Part shown: positions 35,486 to 44,357 of the stretch, one piece after another
How the letters are laid out: each line of letters opens with the position of its first letter
Position numbering within the stretch: position 1 is the first letter of the stretch
DNA from: Hoeflea_A sp965228435
GTDB lineage: Bacteria > Pseudomonadota > Alphaproteobacteria > Rhizobiales > Rhizobiaceae
DNA: 64,000 bases
Direction: 5' to 3'
NCBI GenBank assembly: GCA_965228435.1
Contig: OZ245818.1
Location: 4,898,001 to 4,962,000 of the forward strand
The notes under the pieces: generated by a model
Told to the model about the DNA's origin: nothing
Database searches by the model: none
Seen by the model: only the letters and a program-made list of their open reading frames with translations
Made by a program: the position numbers and the translations under genes

Positions 35486-36078
35486 TACCTGGTGAAGATG
35501 ATCGTCAGAAACTGGACGCGATCGCCAACAATTTCGAATGGTCCATGGGGCATGTCTGAATCAAATGTAATGGAATCCCCGATGCTTAACCGGAATTCTT
35601 CATCACCGATTCTGTAATTCATCTGTCCTTCCAGCATATGAATGAACTCCAGCCCCGGGTGCATGAAAACCGGCTGACCCACTGCCTGTTCGGTCAAGGT
35701 AATCAGGAATGACTCGACCTTTGCGCCCGAGGAAGATGCACTCCCAATCTGCCTGTATCTATGACCATAGGTGCTGCCGGCCCTCCGGACCTCGATCCCA
35801 TTTCCTGCCGGTACGTAGGATATCTCCTTTCGCTCGACTGTGGAGGCAAAGAAATTCGCAATCGGCACACCAATGCTCGACGCCAAGGCCTGCAATGTCG
35901 ACAAGGAAGCAGAAACTTGCCCTCTCTCGATCTTTGAAATCATCGTCGCTGAAACGCCTGACGCCTGCGCGAGCTCCGTAAGCGTCAGGCGCTGACTGGT
36001 CCGGATCTGTTTCAACGCCTGCCCGACGGCGGCTTCAAGCGCCCTGTCACTTTTGGCGCGAATGACATCCTGATTCAT
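35485..36078 (-). CDS. XRE-family regulator with C-terminal cupin domain
   Basis: 197-residue regulator with HTH LTELAQASGVSATMISKIER and a cupin (GLEFIHMLEGQMNYRIGDEEFRLSIGDSITFDSDMPHGP). It is closest in plan to the regulator at 19011. It heads the operon with the desaturase, Rieske ferredoxin, HisC-like and FAD oxidase genes, so it likely controls their expression and its own. Start ATG at 36078. A GCCTCTTAGGC palindrome lies about 47 bases upstream. Confidence 0.9.
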   Translation of the reverse strand: MNQDVIRAKSDRALEAAVGQALKQIRTSQRLTLTELAQASGVSATMISKIERGQVSASLSTLQALASSIGVPIANFFASTVERKEISYVPAGNGIEVRRAGSTYGHRYRQIGSASSSGAKVESFLITLTEQAVGQPVFMHPGLEFIHMLEGQMNYRIGDEEFRLSIGDSITFDSDMPHGPFEIVGDRVQFLTIIFTR

Positions 36079-36426
36079 GCAAACAACCTAGAACAGTGCC
36101 GGCCCTTAGAGAACACAATAAAATGCCTCTTAGGCTCAGCCTTCCCGTGCTGCGTTCGCTGGTGAGCTTTGTCCGGGTGAACTGATTTCCGAGCGACGCC
36201 ATCTCATCAGATTGCAGCCGTCCGGGCCAATCCAACGTCGATTTGCGCCGCTAGCGGCGCTCGAATTCGACAGCAACCTGCAATCGCTGCGTCGGTCCAA
36301 TTGCGCGGCTGCAAGATCACTTTCTGTCTCCACCGCCGTTTCTGAGTGAAACGCGTCGGCGAATTCTCGCCTCAATTCGACCTTTTAAGCGGAACTCAAG
36401 ACGGGCGCTGGTGGAGACTAACAAAA
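36079..36426. other. Divergent intergenic region
   Basis: 348 bases between the XRE-cupin gene (minus) and the lysozyme-like gene (plus), without a gene I can support. It must hold both promoters. The only clear element is the GCCTCTTAGGC palindrome at 36125-36135; a GCCGCTAGCGGC hairpin-like palindrome lies near 36248-36259. Confidence 0.5.
36125..36135. promoter_or_regulatory. GCCTCTTAGGC palindrome, putative XRE-cupin operator
   Basis: GCCT-CTT-AGGC, sharing the 9-base core CCTCTTAGG with the near-palindrome at 19654-19662 ahead of glxB. Each copy lies next to an XRE-cupin gene. Proposed autoregulatory site; inference only. Confidence 0.45.
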
Positions 36427-39171
36427 ATGAACGGAATGTTTGAAGACTTCCTGGCCGCGCTTCTTGCGTTTGAATCCGGTTGGGATCGTGAACGTTACAA
36501 TGCGGGCGTCATTGTCGATTCACAGTTGAATCAATGGGCTGGCGGCACCGTTGAGGATTTCTTTCCGCACTATTCAAGCTGGTCGCAACTCAGCGACGCG
36601 GAATGGCTGTCCATGGCCTATCGGTCGACAAACACCTTTGGGTTCGTCGGCTACCAGTTCGGTGAGGCATTGCTCATCGACCTGGGATATTACGACGACG
36701 ACTTCTACTACGGTAACGGTGCGTCATCGAATACGTGGGACGGCACCTGGACCGGCAAGAACGGCGTCGATTCGCTTGAAGAGTTCATGACCCAGGAGGC
36801 ACAGGATGTCGCGATCCAAGAGGCCTTCGGCTACAATCTGACGGTCATTCAGAACCTTCTTGCGGCTAACGGTGAAAGCCTCGAGGACTATATCGGCCAG
36901 TCCATCAGCTACACCTATAGCGGCGGCTCCGGGTCGGTTGAACTGACGTTGACAGGCATTCTGGCGGGTGCCCATTTGCGTGGTGCTTCGGCGGTGGTCA
37001 ACCTGCTGCGCAGCGGATCGGTCAGTATCGATGAATACGGTACGTCGATCCTGCAATATATCGAGCAATTCGGCGGTTACGACTCACCTTCCGTCGACTC
37101 GCTCATTACCTATTTCGAGGATCGCCTGACCGGCGACGAAGGCCTCGAGCCCGGAGGCGGCAATGGCGGTGGCGCCGGTGTCACACCGGAAACCGCCGAT
37201 GTCGTCGTCGACTGGGCTTGGGGAACCCACACCACAGTCGACGATTTCGACACCGATGCGGGCACCATCTTTGTGGGCTGGTTCACGTCCGCGCATCTCG
37301 AAGTGAGCGAGCAGGGCGGCAATGTCGTCTTCTCGATCCCGTCGAACAACCAGTCGGTGACGCTTGTCGGTGTGTCTTTGGCAGAGCTCGATGCCGACAA
37401 CTTCACCTTTCTGGACGCGACAGCGGCGACGGAGATCCTTGCCCTGGTCGGCGGCAATGGCGGTGAAACCGACAGCGGTGGCGATACCGATGGCGGTGGA
37501 GACGCGAACGGGGGAGATACGGACACCGGTGGAGGCGATTCCGATGGTGGCGATACCGATGGTGGCGATACCGATGGCGGCGACCCAGATGGTGGTGACA
37601 CGGATGGCGGCGACACTGGTGGAAGCGGTCCCGGTGGCGGCACGCCGGTGGCCGGCAATGGCACCGCCGGCGTCACCAAGGATACAGCCAGTGTTGTGAT
37701 TACCTGGGCGTGGGGCAACGACACGGTCGTCGATGATTTCGATCCGGCGACCGACACGATTTTTGTTGACTGGTTCGGTCCCGACGCCATCGATGTTACG
37801 GAAAGCGGCGGCAATATCGTTTTCTCGATGCCCAGCAACCAGCAGACCGTAACGCTGGTCGGCATTCAGCTCGACGACCTCAGCGCTGCCAACTTCACCA
37901 TCATGAGCGACGCGACGGCGCAGGAAATCCTCGGTCAAGTCGGGATGGATACTGGTGGCCATGGCGGTCATGGTGGCCATGGCGGCCACGGTGGAAACGG
38001 AGACGGAGACCCAGGAGGTGAAGCAGCGATCGTCTACGACAATGACGGGTCCGCCCCACCTGCCACCATCGACACAACGGATGCCGGCGGCGTGATCTAC
38101 GAGGCGGATTACCAGCGGGACGATATCGTCGGGTTCGATGTCGCCCGCGATGTTCTGAGCGTCGGCAATACGTCGGTCCACAGCATGGTCATCAACCGCA
38201 CGCCCGCGGGCGAAGTGATCGTCGACAATCCGTGGGGATCAGACATGCAGATCCTCCAGGGCGTGATGCTCAGCGACATGTCCGTCGAAAATTTCGGCGT
38301 TGTCGGCAATGAACACTTTCGTCAGGACCTCGGCGCGGTGCTGTCATGGGAAAAGGGTGTCGGACCGCGCGAGGCCGACAAGGTCTACATCCGTTCGCAC
38401 GAATACGGCGTGCATGAGGTCATCGACGATTTCGACCCGCTGACAATGAAAATCAGCTTCCTCTATTTCGGCACGCGCGAGCGGCTGTCGGTTGAGGAAA
38501 CTGACCAGGGGTTGGTGATCAGCAGCGCGCCGTCGGGCCAGAGCTTCACGTTCACCGGAGTTACCCTTGCCGACCTGCATCCGGGCACGCTGGAATTCCA
38601 CCACGACCAGGTGATGGAAGACCAGCTTGAGGTGCCGTTCGGTTTCAGTCAGGACGATGTCACTCTGGTTTCGCGTGAAGCACTGCTGACTCCGCAAGCG
38701 CCGGCGGGCGAGATAACCGACGGCCACCAGACCCGGGATGGTGTCTTCTGGACGACTGATCCAGGCGACGGCGATCCGGACGATGGAGCCGGCGATGGTG
38801 GTGAAACACCCGATGACAGCACGTCGCCGGACAACGACACACCGGATACCGGTGGAGCGGGTGATGGTGAGGACATCTACACACTCACCTGGAACTGGGC
38901 AGCCATCGAGACCATCGCGGATTTCGATCCGACGGAGGACGTGCTCGACTTTGGTGCGCTTTCCACCGAGAACGTCGATGTCTCGGAAGTGGGCAACGAC
39001 CTGGTTATCGAAGTGCTCAACAATGGCGGGCACCAATATATTCTCAGTGGAATTCAGGCAGAGGATCTGCAGCGCGAGAACCTGACTGCGCCGGACTGGA
39101 GCGACGTCCTGGACGGCCCCAATGGCGTGATCAGTCAACTGACCGATCTCGGCAACATGGACATCGCATAG
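36427..39171 (+). CDS. Lysozyme-like N-terminal domain with five beta-rich modules
   Basis: 914 residues from the ATG at 36427 (GGAG 13 bases upstream). The first ~220 residues (LLAFESGWDRERYNAG, FVGYQFGEALLIDLGYYDDD, WTGKNGVDS) look like a lysozyme/transglycosylase-type fold, with Glu in FESG the possible catalytic acid. Then come five modules of about 75-85 residues at nt 37180-37446, 37663-37940, 38082-38310, 38370-38610 and 38869-39090, the clearest with WAWG, DDFD, IFV-WF, VVFSIPSNNQ-VTLVGV and DNFTF. Linkers are Gly/Asp-rich, one with a run of HGG repeats. No N-terminal signal peptide. It converges on the eCIS operon, 3 bases from the DUF4157 gene stop. A peptidoglycan- or glycan-acting exported protein is likely; cargo role is a guess. 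Confidence 0.75.
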   Translation: MNGMFEDFLAALLAFESGWDRERYNAGVIVDSQLNQWAGGTVEDFFPHYSSWSQLSDAEWLSMAYRSTNTFGFVGYQFGEALLIDLGYYDDDFYYGNGASSNTWDGTWTGKNGVDSLEEFMTQEAQDVAIQEAFGYNLTVIQNLLAANGESLEDYIGQSISYTYSGGSGSVELTLTGILAGAHLRGASAVVNLLRSGSVSIDEYGTSILQYIEQFGGYDSPSVDSLITYFEDRLTGDEGLEPGGGNGGGAGVTPETADVVVDWAWGTHTTVDDFDTDAGTIFVGWFTSAHLEVSEQGGNVVFSIPSNNQSVTLVGVSLAELDADNFTFLDATAATEILALVGGNGGETDSGGDTDGGGDANGGDTDTGGGDSDGGDTDGGDTDGGDPDGGDTDGGDTGGSGPGGGTPVAGNGTAGVTKDTASVVITWAWGNDTVVDDFDPATDTIFVDWFGPDAIDVTESGGNIVFSMPSNQQTVTLVGIQLDDLSAANFTIMSDATAQEILGQVGMDTGGHGGHGGHGGHGGNGDGDPGGEAAIVYDNDGSAPPATIDTTDAGGVIYEADYQRDDIVGFDVARDVLSVGNTSVHSMVINRTPAGEVIVDNPWGSDMQILQGVMLSDMSVENFGVVGNEHFRQDLGAVLSWEKGVGPREADKVYIRSHEYGVHEVIDDFDPLTMKISFLYFGTRERLSVEETDQGLVISSAPSGQSFTFTGVTLADLHPGTLEFHHDQVMEDQLEVPFGFSQDDVTLVSREALLTPQAPAGEITDGHQTRDGVFWTTDPGDGDPDDGAGDGGETPDDSTSPDNDTPDTGGAGDGEDIYTLTWNWAAIETIADFDPTEDVLDFGALSTENVDVSEVGNDLVIEVLNNGGHQYILSGIQAEDLQRENLTAPDWSDVLDGPNGVISQLTDLGNMDIA
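37459..37626 (+). repeat. Gly/Asp-rich linker repeat (GGDTDGGD units)
   Basis: Degenerate 15-base units encoding GGDTD/GGDSD/GGDPD in tandem between beta-modules 1 and 2. Third positions vary among units while the protein repeat is kept, so it is maintained at protein level. The acidic Asp/Gly composition could bind calcium. Confidence 0.8.
37954..37995 (+). repeat. HGG tandem repeat
   Basis: Fourteen codons encode GG followed by four HGG units. The codons for His and Gly vary between units. A His/Gly run in an exported protein may bind metal. Confidence 0.85.
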
Positions 39172-39174
39172 ACG

Positions 39175-42100
39175 TCAGGTCAGCGTGTCGAAAGCGCTGT
39201 CGAGGACACTCTGCGTGTCGAAGCTCGGCTGCTGAACCTGAATGTCGTTCAAATCCAGATCGAGGCCATCGGCCTCGGTCCAGCGGGCCGGCATGGTGAC
39301 GCCCAGCGTCATGTCCGGCCCGAATTCGCCCAAAGTGCGTTCCCACGGGCCGAACGTCTTCGAGATTTCCTTGATGTAGAGATCGACACCAGCGGTGACG
39401 GACGCCTCGATACCGATCCGGAATTTCGGCTGCGCTTCGACGCGGGCGGAAGCGTCGAGTTCCAGACCGGTTGCCTGTGACCAGTTGACCTCGACGTCGA
39501 GGCCGCCCTCGACGCCGAGCCCCAAATCGCCGGTAATGCCGACGCGCCCACGCACGAAGGCGACCGCTGCACGAGCCGTCAGATTGGCACCGATGCCCAA
39601 TCGAAAGCCGGCATAGGCCGGGACGACGAAACTGGCGCTGCCGGTGACCGTGGCATCCTGGGGCGCGGCCAGGTCCATCTCGGCGCCAAGAACGGCATTT
39701 TCAAGTGTGCCCGGTCCGATCCAGGCGTCGAAATCGATATATCCGTCGGCGCTGGCGAAAATTCCGAAACCGATGCCGCCCAGCGACAGGCCCCAGATCG
39801 GAAACTCCGGTGTTTCCAGGCCGAGAAGTCGGCGGTTGTATTCCATCCGCTCGAAGACTTCGAAACTTGGCGGGAGGGCGATTTCGCCGGAAATGATAAC
39901 CCGACCATCGGGTGTGTATTCGAGCCCGGCGGTTCCTGTAAGGATGCCGAATGTCATTGATGCGGTGCCGCGACCCCAGGCGGTGAAGGTATCGGTGACG
40001 GTGCCTTCGACCGGTCGTCCTTCCTCGTCGATCGGCATGTTGGTCACGGTGACATCGATGGTCCCCGTGGCCGGACCCGCGGCGACCTGACCTTCGCCAT
40101 GAATGAGGATAGCGCCGGCATTGTAAGAGACGTCGATCGAGCCGGACGCCGCCGGCGTTGTGATGTCCGCCGAGCCGGAGCCAGCGACAACCCACAAGCC
40201 GGTTTCGGGATTGCGGTTTGCCGAGATCGATACCATCGCGTTGGAGATCCCGGGCAGCCGGTCGACCGGCAACGGGATATCGTCGGCGGCGATGGTCAGG
40301 CCCTCCTGCGGCGTGTAGCCGACGGTGATCGCCGAGCCGGACAGCGGACCGCCAAGATCGAGCCGGCCGGTGACGCCGAGAGAATCGTTGGAGAAGGTGA
40401 CCGTGACCTCGCCGCCTTCGATCCCGGGCAGGGCCTCGGACTGGACACCAAGGGTGGCGGTGCCGCTCAATTGGTCGTTGTTGAACGAATACGAAAGCGA
40501 CAGCTCCGCCGGATTGAGGAAGTCCATGTCGAGCTGGAATGCACCGGACAGGATGACATCGTCGCGCTCGACGCGCGCGGCCAATTGACCCGAGCCGACG
40601 GACGCGACGACGAGATTGGCCAGACCCTCGACGAAGAAACCGTTTTCACCGACACCGAGATTGAGCGCAGCCTCAGTGACTTCGAGCGGTCCGAAATTGA
40701 GGCTCTCCGTTGGAACCGGGAAGGAAATGAAAACATCGGTGCCGTGGATCATCACCGGGATCCGCAGGCCCGGGAAAAGGAACTTTGTTGCCGCGATTTC
40801 GCCGACACCGACCAGGACACCGTTTGCGTCGAGCCCCATTTCGGAAAAGGTGACAGGACTGAGCTTGGTAAAGGTGGCACCGTGGAAGAGGCGAAGCAGC
40901 TGCTCGCGGTTGGCGTAACCGGCAGCGCCAAGATGCGGCTGCGCCATCACGTCGATATCCTGCTCTGTCGTCGACTGGAACAGGTCGCCCTTTTTTCGCT
41001 TCTGGCGGGCGATGCGCAGATGCAGTGCGTGGGCGGGGTCGTCGGATGAACCGGGCGGATCGTAGGTCGGGTTGCCGACCAGAACGAGGCCCGGGAAAAA
41101 GAAACTCGGGCGGCGTACGGAGCCGTCGCGGTTGATGTTGAACTTCGCAAACTTTCCGCCCTGTTCATTGGGAAACACCAGGAACTGCGACGGCATGGTG
41201 CCGGGTTCGAATTTCAATCCGAGGTCGATCAGCTTCTGGTCGTCGAGGGGTCGCGTGACCCGCAGGTGGTCGGCGTTCTGGATCTGCGCCCTCGTCCAGT
41301 AGGCGTTGCGCGGCGCCCGGGCGAAACCGCGGCCGCTTTTGACTTCGCGAAAGACATAGGTCCAGCTCTGGCGGGTGGCCGTGACCCCGGCGACGCTTGC
41401 CGGCGGCAGCCGCGAGTCGCTCTTGATCGTATCGTCCCGGTGAGCCGCGTCGAGCAGTTCCCGGGCATTGTCGCGCACTCGGTTCTTGATCTGGTTGCCG
41501 ACATTCTGGTTGTAGTCGGATTTGAGCAGCCACATGTTGAGTGCGCTGTCTGCGCCGCCCAACTGCCATTCCAAAATGTGGTCGGCATCAAGTGACGCCT
41601 CGCCACCTCCCTGGGTCCATTGCGGCCGTAAACCCAAATCGCTGCCAGCGATCTCCGGAACGGTGCCGATCAGAAGCGAGCTCGGATTTTGCCCGCTGCC
41701 GCGGCGCAGGAAATAGACCTTCTGACCGTCCTTTTGAACATCGGCCGCGTCTTCGTACTGGGCCAGGTGCTCGGTCAGCCCGCGCGCGACGGCCTCCGCC
41801 CAGTTCGACTGCGCATGGGCCGTCCAGACTTCGAAGGCTTTGCTGCTGGGATCACGGGCCGGAACCGGAGCCAACCGATATTGCGAACCGGCCGCCGGCA
41901 ATGTCCCGCTGGTGGCCGCCGGTGAATTCTGGCCGCCCGCGGCGCCCTTGAGCGCACCGACCAGCTCCGGCAGTTCCAGCTCCGGCAGTTCGATCTCCCG
42001 TTTGGCGAGATCGATCTTGCCTTTCTGCGGATGCTCGAACGAGTCGGGCGGCGGCGGTTCGTCCGTGTCGCGCTGGTCGTTGTCCGGTTCGATGTCGGAA

Positions 42101-42831
42101 TTGCCGGCGCCGGTATCGCGCTGGATCCGCGCCGGCTGGGCATGGCCAGAACCGCCGGCCTGCTGCACCGTGTGGGTGAGTTCGTGGGCGAGCAGCCGCT
42201 GGCCGGACCTGGTGTGCGGCCGGTATTGCCCGGCGCCGAAAAACACGTCGTTGCCGACGGTGAAAGCTTTCGCACGCAGATCCCGGGCAGCGTTGGCCGC
42301 CCTGGCACCATCGTGGATTCGCACGTTGGAGAAGTCGCGGCCAATGCCGCCTTCCATCGTCGAGCGTGTTCCCGGGTCCAACCGCCGAGCCGGTCCGGAT
42401 CGCATGCCCGAAATTGCGGATTCGACCGTGGCAGGGGCCGTGAAGGCACTCCCGGAAGCGCCGTTCGCCGCATCGCGCTGCATCAGCAGGGACTCGGCCG
42501 GATCCTCCGGTTCCTCCGGCGGAGCGGCGCCATTTTCCCGTTTGGACTGGACGAGCAGCGGTGGCGTCTCCTCCGGCTCTTCCGGCGCGCTTCCGTTGGC
42601 CTTGCGGCTGGCGGCACCGACGGTTGGCAGGGCCGAGATCGTCGCAGGCGGAGTGGTGCCGAGCGGGCCGGGACCTGAGACCACGCGATCGGCTATGCGG
42701 TCCGCTTCAGCCTCGAAGCGGTCATGCGACGGTCCGACCTCCAGCTTGGCCTGCAGCGGCAATGCAGCATTGGCGCGGCGGGCCGGCCTCGCGGCCTCCT
42801 TCACGGCATGCTCAATCGCGCGCGTTGCCAT
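39175..42831 (-). CDS. DUF4157 (eCIS-core) protein with HNH-like segment, putative eCIS cargo
   Basis: 1218 residues. DUF4157 is split: EVGPSHDRFEAEADRIADRV near 31-50 and the HExxH-containing part GRDFSNVRIHDGARA ... LLAHELTHTVQQAGG (164-227, HELTH 216-220). Between them are two copies of a Pro/Glu repeat (about 79-99 and 100-122). Residues 405-445 (DADHILEWQLGGADSALNMW, then NQN) look like an HNH-type nuclease core. From about 650 onward is a long beta-rich region with recurring GSxTVxY strands. DUF4157 is enriched in eCIS loci and in proteins loaded into them. It is the last gene of the operon, 8 bases after the PASTA gene. Toxicity is inferred. Confidence 0.82.
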   Translation of the reverse strand: MATRAIEHAVKEAARPARRANAALPLQAKLEVGPSHDRFEAEADRIADRVVSGPGPLGTTPPATISALPTVGAASRKANGSAPEEPEETPPLLVQSKRENGAAPPEEPEDPAESLLMQRDAANGASGSAFTAPATVESAISGMRSGPARRLDPGTRSTMEGGIGRDFSNVRIHDGARAANAARDLRAKAFTVGNDVFFGAGQYRPHTRSGQRLLAHELTHTVQQAGGSGHAQPARIQRDTGAGNSDIEPDNDQRDTDEPPPPDSFEHPQKGKIDLAKREIELPELELPELVGALKGAAGGQNSPAATSGTLPAAGSQYRLAPVPARDPSSKAFEVWTAHAQSNWAEAVARGLTEHLAQYEDAADVQKDGQKVYFLRRGSGQNPSSLLIGTVPEIAGSDLGLRPQWTQGGGEASLDADHILEWQLGGADSALNMWLLKSDYNQNVGNQIKNRVRDNARELLDAAHRDDTIKSDSRLPPASVAGVTATRQSWTYVFREVKSGRGFARAPRNAYWTRAQIQNADHLRVTRPLDDQKLIDLGLKFEPGTMPSQFLVFPNEQGGKFAKFNINRDGSVRRPSFFFPGLVLVGNPTYDPPGSSDDPAHALHLRIARQKRKKGDLFQSTTEQDIDVMAQPHLGAAGYANREQLLRLFHGATFTKLSPVTFSEMGLDANGVLVGVGEIAATKFLFPGLRIPVMIHGTDVFISFPVPTESLNFGPLEVTEAALNLGVGENGFFVEGLANLVVASVGSGQLAARVERDDVILSGAFQLDMDFLNPAELSLSYSFNNDQLSGTATLGVQSEALPGIEGGEVTVTFSNDSLGVTGRLDLGGPLSGSAITVGYTPQEGLTIAADDIPLPVDRLPGISNAMVSISANRNPETGLWVVAGSGSADITTPAASGSIDVSYNAGAILIHGEGQVAAGPATGTIDVTVTNMPIDEEGRPVEGTVTDTFTAWGRGTASMTFGILTGTAGLEYTPDGRVIISGEIALPPSFEVFERMEYNRRLLGLETPEFPIWGLSLGGIGFGIFASADGYIDFDAWIGPGTLENAVLGAEMDLAAPQDATVTGSASFVVPAYAGFRLGIGANLTARAAVAFVRGRVGITGDLGLGVEGGLDVEVNWSQATGLELDASARVEAQPKFRIGIEASVTAGVDLYIKEISKTFGPWERTLGEFGPDMTLGVTMPARWTEADGLDLDLNDIQVQQPSFDTQSVLDSAFDTLT

Positions 42832-42839
42832 AGCCGGTC

Positions 42840-44336
42840 TCAGCCCTGATCAAGTGCCTTGAAAGCGGCACGCAGCAAGGTGTGCAGAAGCTTGGCTGCC
42901 TTCAGGGTCGGCAGTGCCATCCGGGTCCGCACGTCCTGCGGCTGGGACTCGCTCATGCCACGAAGCGCCGAGGTCTTGTCGACACCACGGTCCTTGAAGG
43001 CCTGTTCCAGTTTCTCGCGGCTCATCTGGAGCTGGGTGAAACGATCATCGGCGGCCATGTGATCGATGACGGCGCGGAACCGTTCTCGCGTGTCCTCGCC
43101 AGGCCGGTCTTCGGCGACTCCTATGACCAGTGTGACCTCGGTATCCGGTGTGACGGTCTCGCCCGATCGTGGCTTCTGGTCGACCACGAGGCCGATCCGT
43201 TGCGGATCGACCGACTCGGCAGTCTCGATGTTGCTGATCCCGAGTTCCGCCAGGGTTATTTTCGCCTGCGCCGGCTTATCGCCAATAAGCGAGGGCATGA
43301 CCAGCCGGTCGGCAACGCCGACTGTCAGGACAATCTCCGTGTCTTGGCTCACCACGGAGTCCTTTTTCGGCGCCTGTGCCAGCACGATGCCAATCTTGTC
43401 GGGATCCGGCTTTTCCTCGACCTCAATCGATTCATGGGGGATGCCCGACAGCTTCTCCCTGGCGATGTCGATCGGCATGCCGACGACCTCCGGCATGCGG
43501 ATCTGGGTGGAGATACCGACAACGATGGCCACTGCCGAACCGCGCTCGACCTGCGAGCCGGCTTCCGGGTTCTGCTCGACCACCTTGTCGACATTGTCCT
43601 CGTCCGGTCTTGTCGTGCGGTCACCACGCGCCAGTCCGGCCTTGCGCAAGGTGGCAACGGCATCGGCCTCCAGCAAGCCGACGACCGGCGGCACCGTGAC
43701 CGGCTGCGGTTCAGGGTCCTCGCCATTTCCGCCGTCACGGGAGTCACAAGGATCGTCGGCGATTGCCAGGTCGATCTCGCGCCAAACCACCTGGCCGGCC
43801 ACGTAGGTGCGTTCAACGGTGTCGCGATAGAGTGTCGCGCCAGACTTTTCGGTGACGATCAGTCGCAACGGAACGTCCGCGGTGCTTGAGAAGGCGAAAT
43901 CCCCTCGCTCGCCGGTGCAGGTGTGGCCTTGCCATTCGTCCTTGTCGTCGACCGCGCCGACGATCAGGCCTGGGCGTGGATCACCATCTTCGACAATGCG
44001 ACCGTGGAAACCGGCCTGGGCCCGGTCCGGATCGGGCACCGGCGGGTCGACGAGCGTGCGGCTGAATTCCGCATCGAACGCCTCGGCCCGAACGGTTGCC
44101 GCCGTCAGTTGCGCGTCGCGGGTCTTTGCCGCGGCGCTTTTTGCGCCGTAGCGCCCGACAGCGCGCGCCTTTTCCGCTCGCATCTGACCAAGCCGAAGGG
44201 TCGACAGCGGGGCGGCCAACCCGTAGCCGGCCGCCTTGATGTGACGCGTTGCGCCTGTGAAATTGCCCATTTCGCCTAGAATGGCGTTCTGGTCGATGCG
44301 AATTGCGTCGTCGCAATTGTCGTTTTTGTCGGCCAT
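42840..44336 (-). CDS. Three-PASTA-domain protein in the eCIS operon
   Basis: 498 residues: a helical N-terminus, a small carboxypeptidase-regulatory-like beta domain (about 105-195; GFHGRIVEDGDPRPGLIVGAV), three PASTA repeats (about 213-276, 280-341, 346-408; VPPVVGLLEADAVATL, MPEVVGMPIDIAREKL, MPSLIGDKPAQAKI) and a basic helical C-terminus. PASTA domains bind peptidoglycan or muropeptides in PknB-type kinases and PBPs. No signal peptide or transmembrane helix is visible, so it is made in the cytoplasm and probably joins the particle or its cargo. 21 bases downstream of the beta-helix gene. Confidence 0.85.
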   Translation of the reverse strand: MADKNDNCDDAIRIDQNAILGEMGNFTGATRHIKAAGYGLAAPLSTLRLGQMRAEKARAVGRYGAKSAAAKTRDAQLTAATVRAEAFDAEFSRTLVDPPVPDPDRAQAGFHGRIVEDGDPRPGLIVGAVDDKDEWQGHTCTGERGDFAFSSTADVPLRLIVTEKSGATLYRDTVERTYVAGQVVWREIDLAIADDPCDSRDGGNGEDPEPQPVTVPPVVGLLEADAVATLRKAGLARGDRTTRPDEDNVDKVVEQNPEAGSQVERGSAVAIVVGISTQIRMPEVVGMPIDIAREKLSGIPHESIEVEEKPDPDKIGIVLAQAPKKDSVVSQDTEIVLTVGVADRLVMPSLIGDKPAQAKITLAELGISNIETAESVDPQRIGLVVDQKPRSGETVTPDTEVTLVIGVAEDRPGEDTRERFRAVIDHMAADDRFTQLQMSREKLEQAFKDRGVDKTSALRGMSESQPQDVRTRMALPTLKAAKLLHTLLRAAFKALDQG

Positions 44337-44357
44337 GTCAGCACCTGTGTTTCTGCG

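Noticed and set aside
37459..37995. CRISPR-like tandem repeats
   Set aside because: Units are contiguous, in frame and encode Gly/Asp or His/Gly linkers; there are no spacers.
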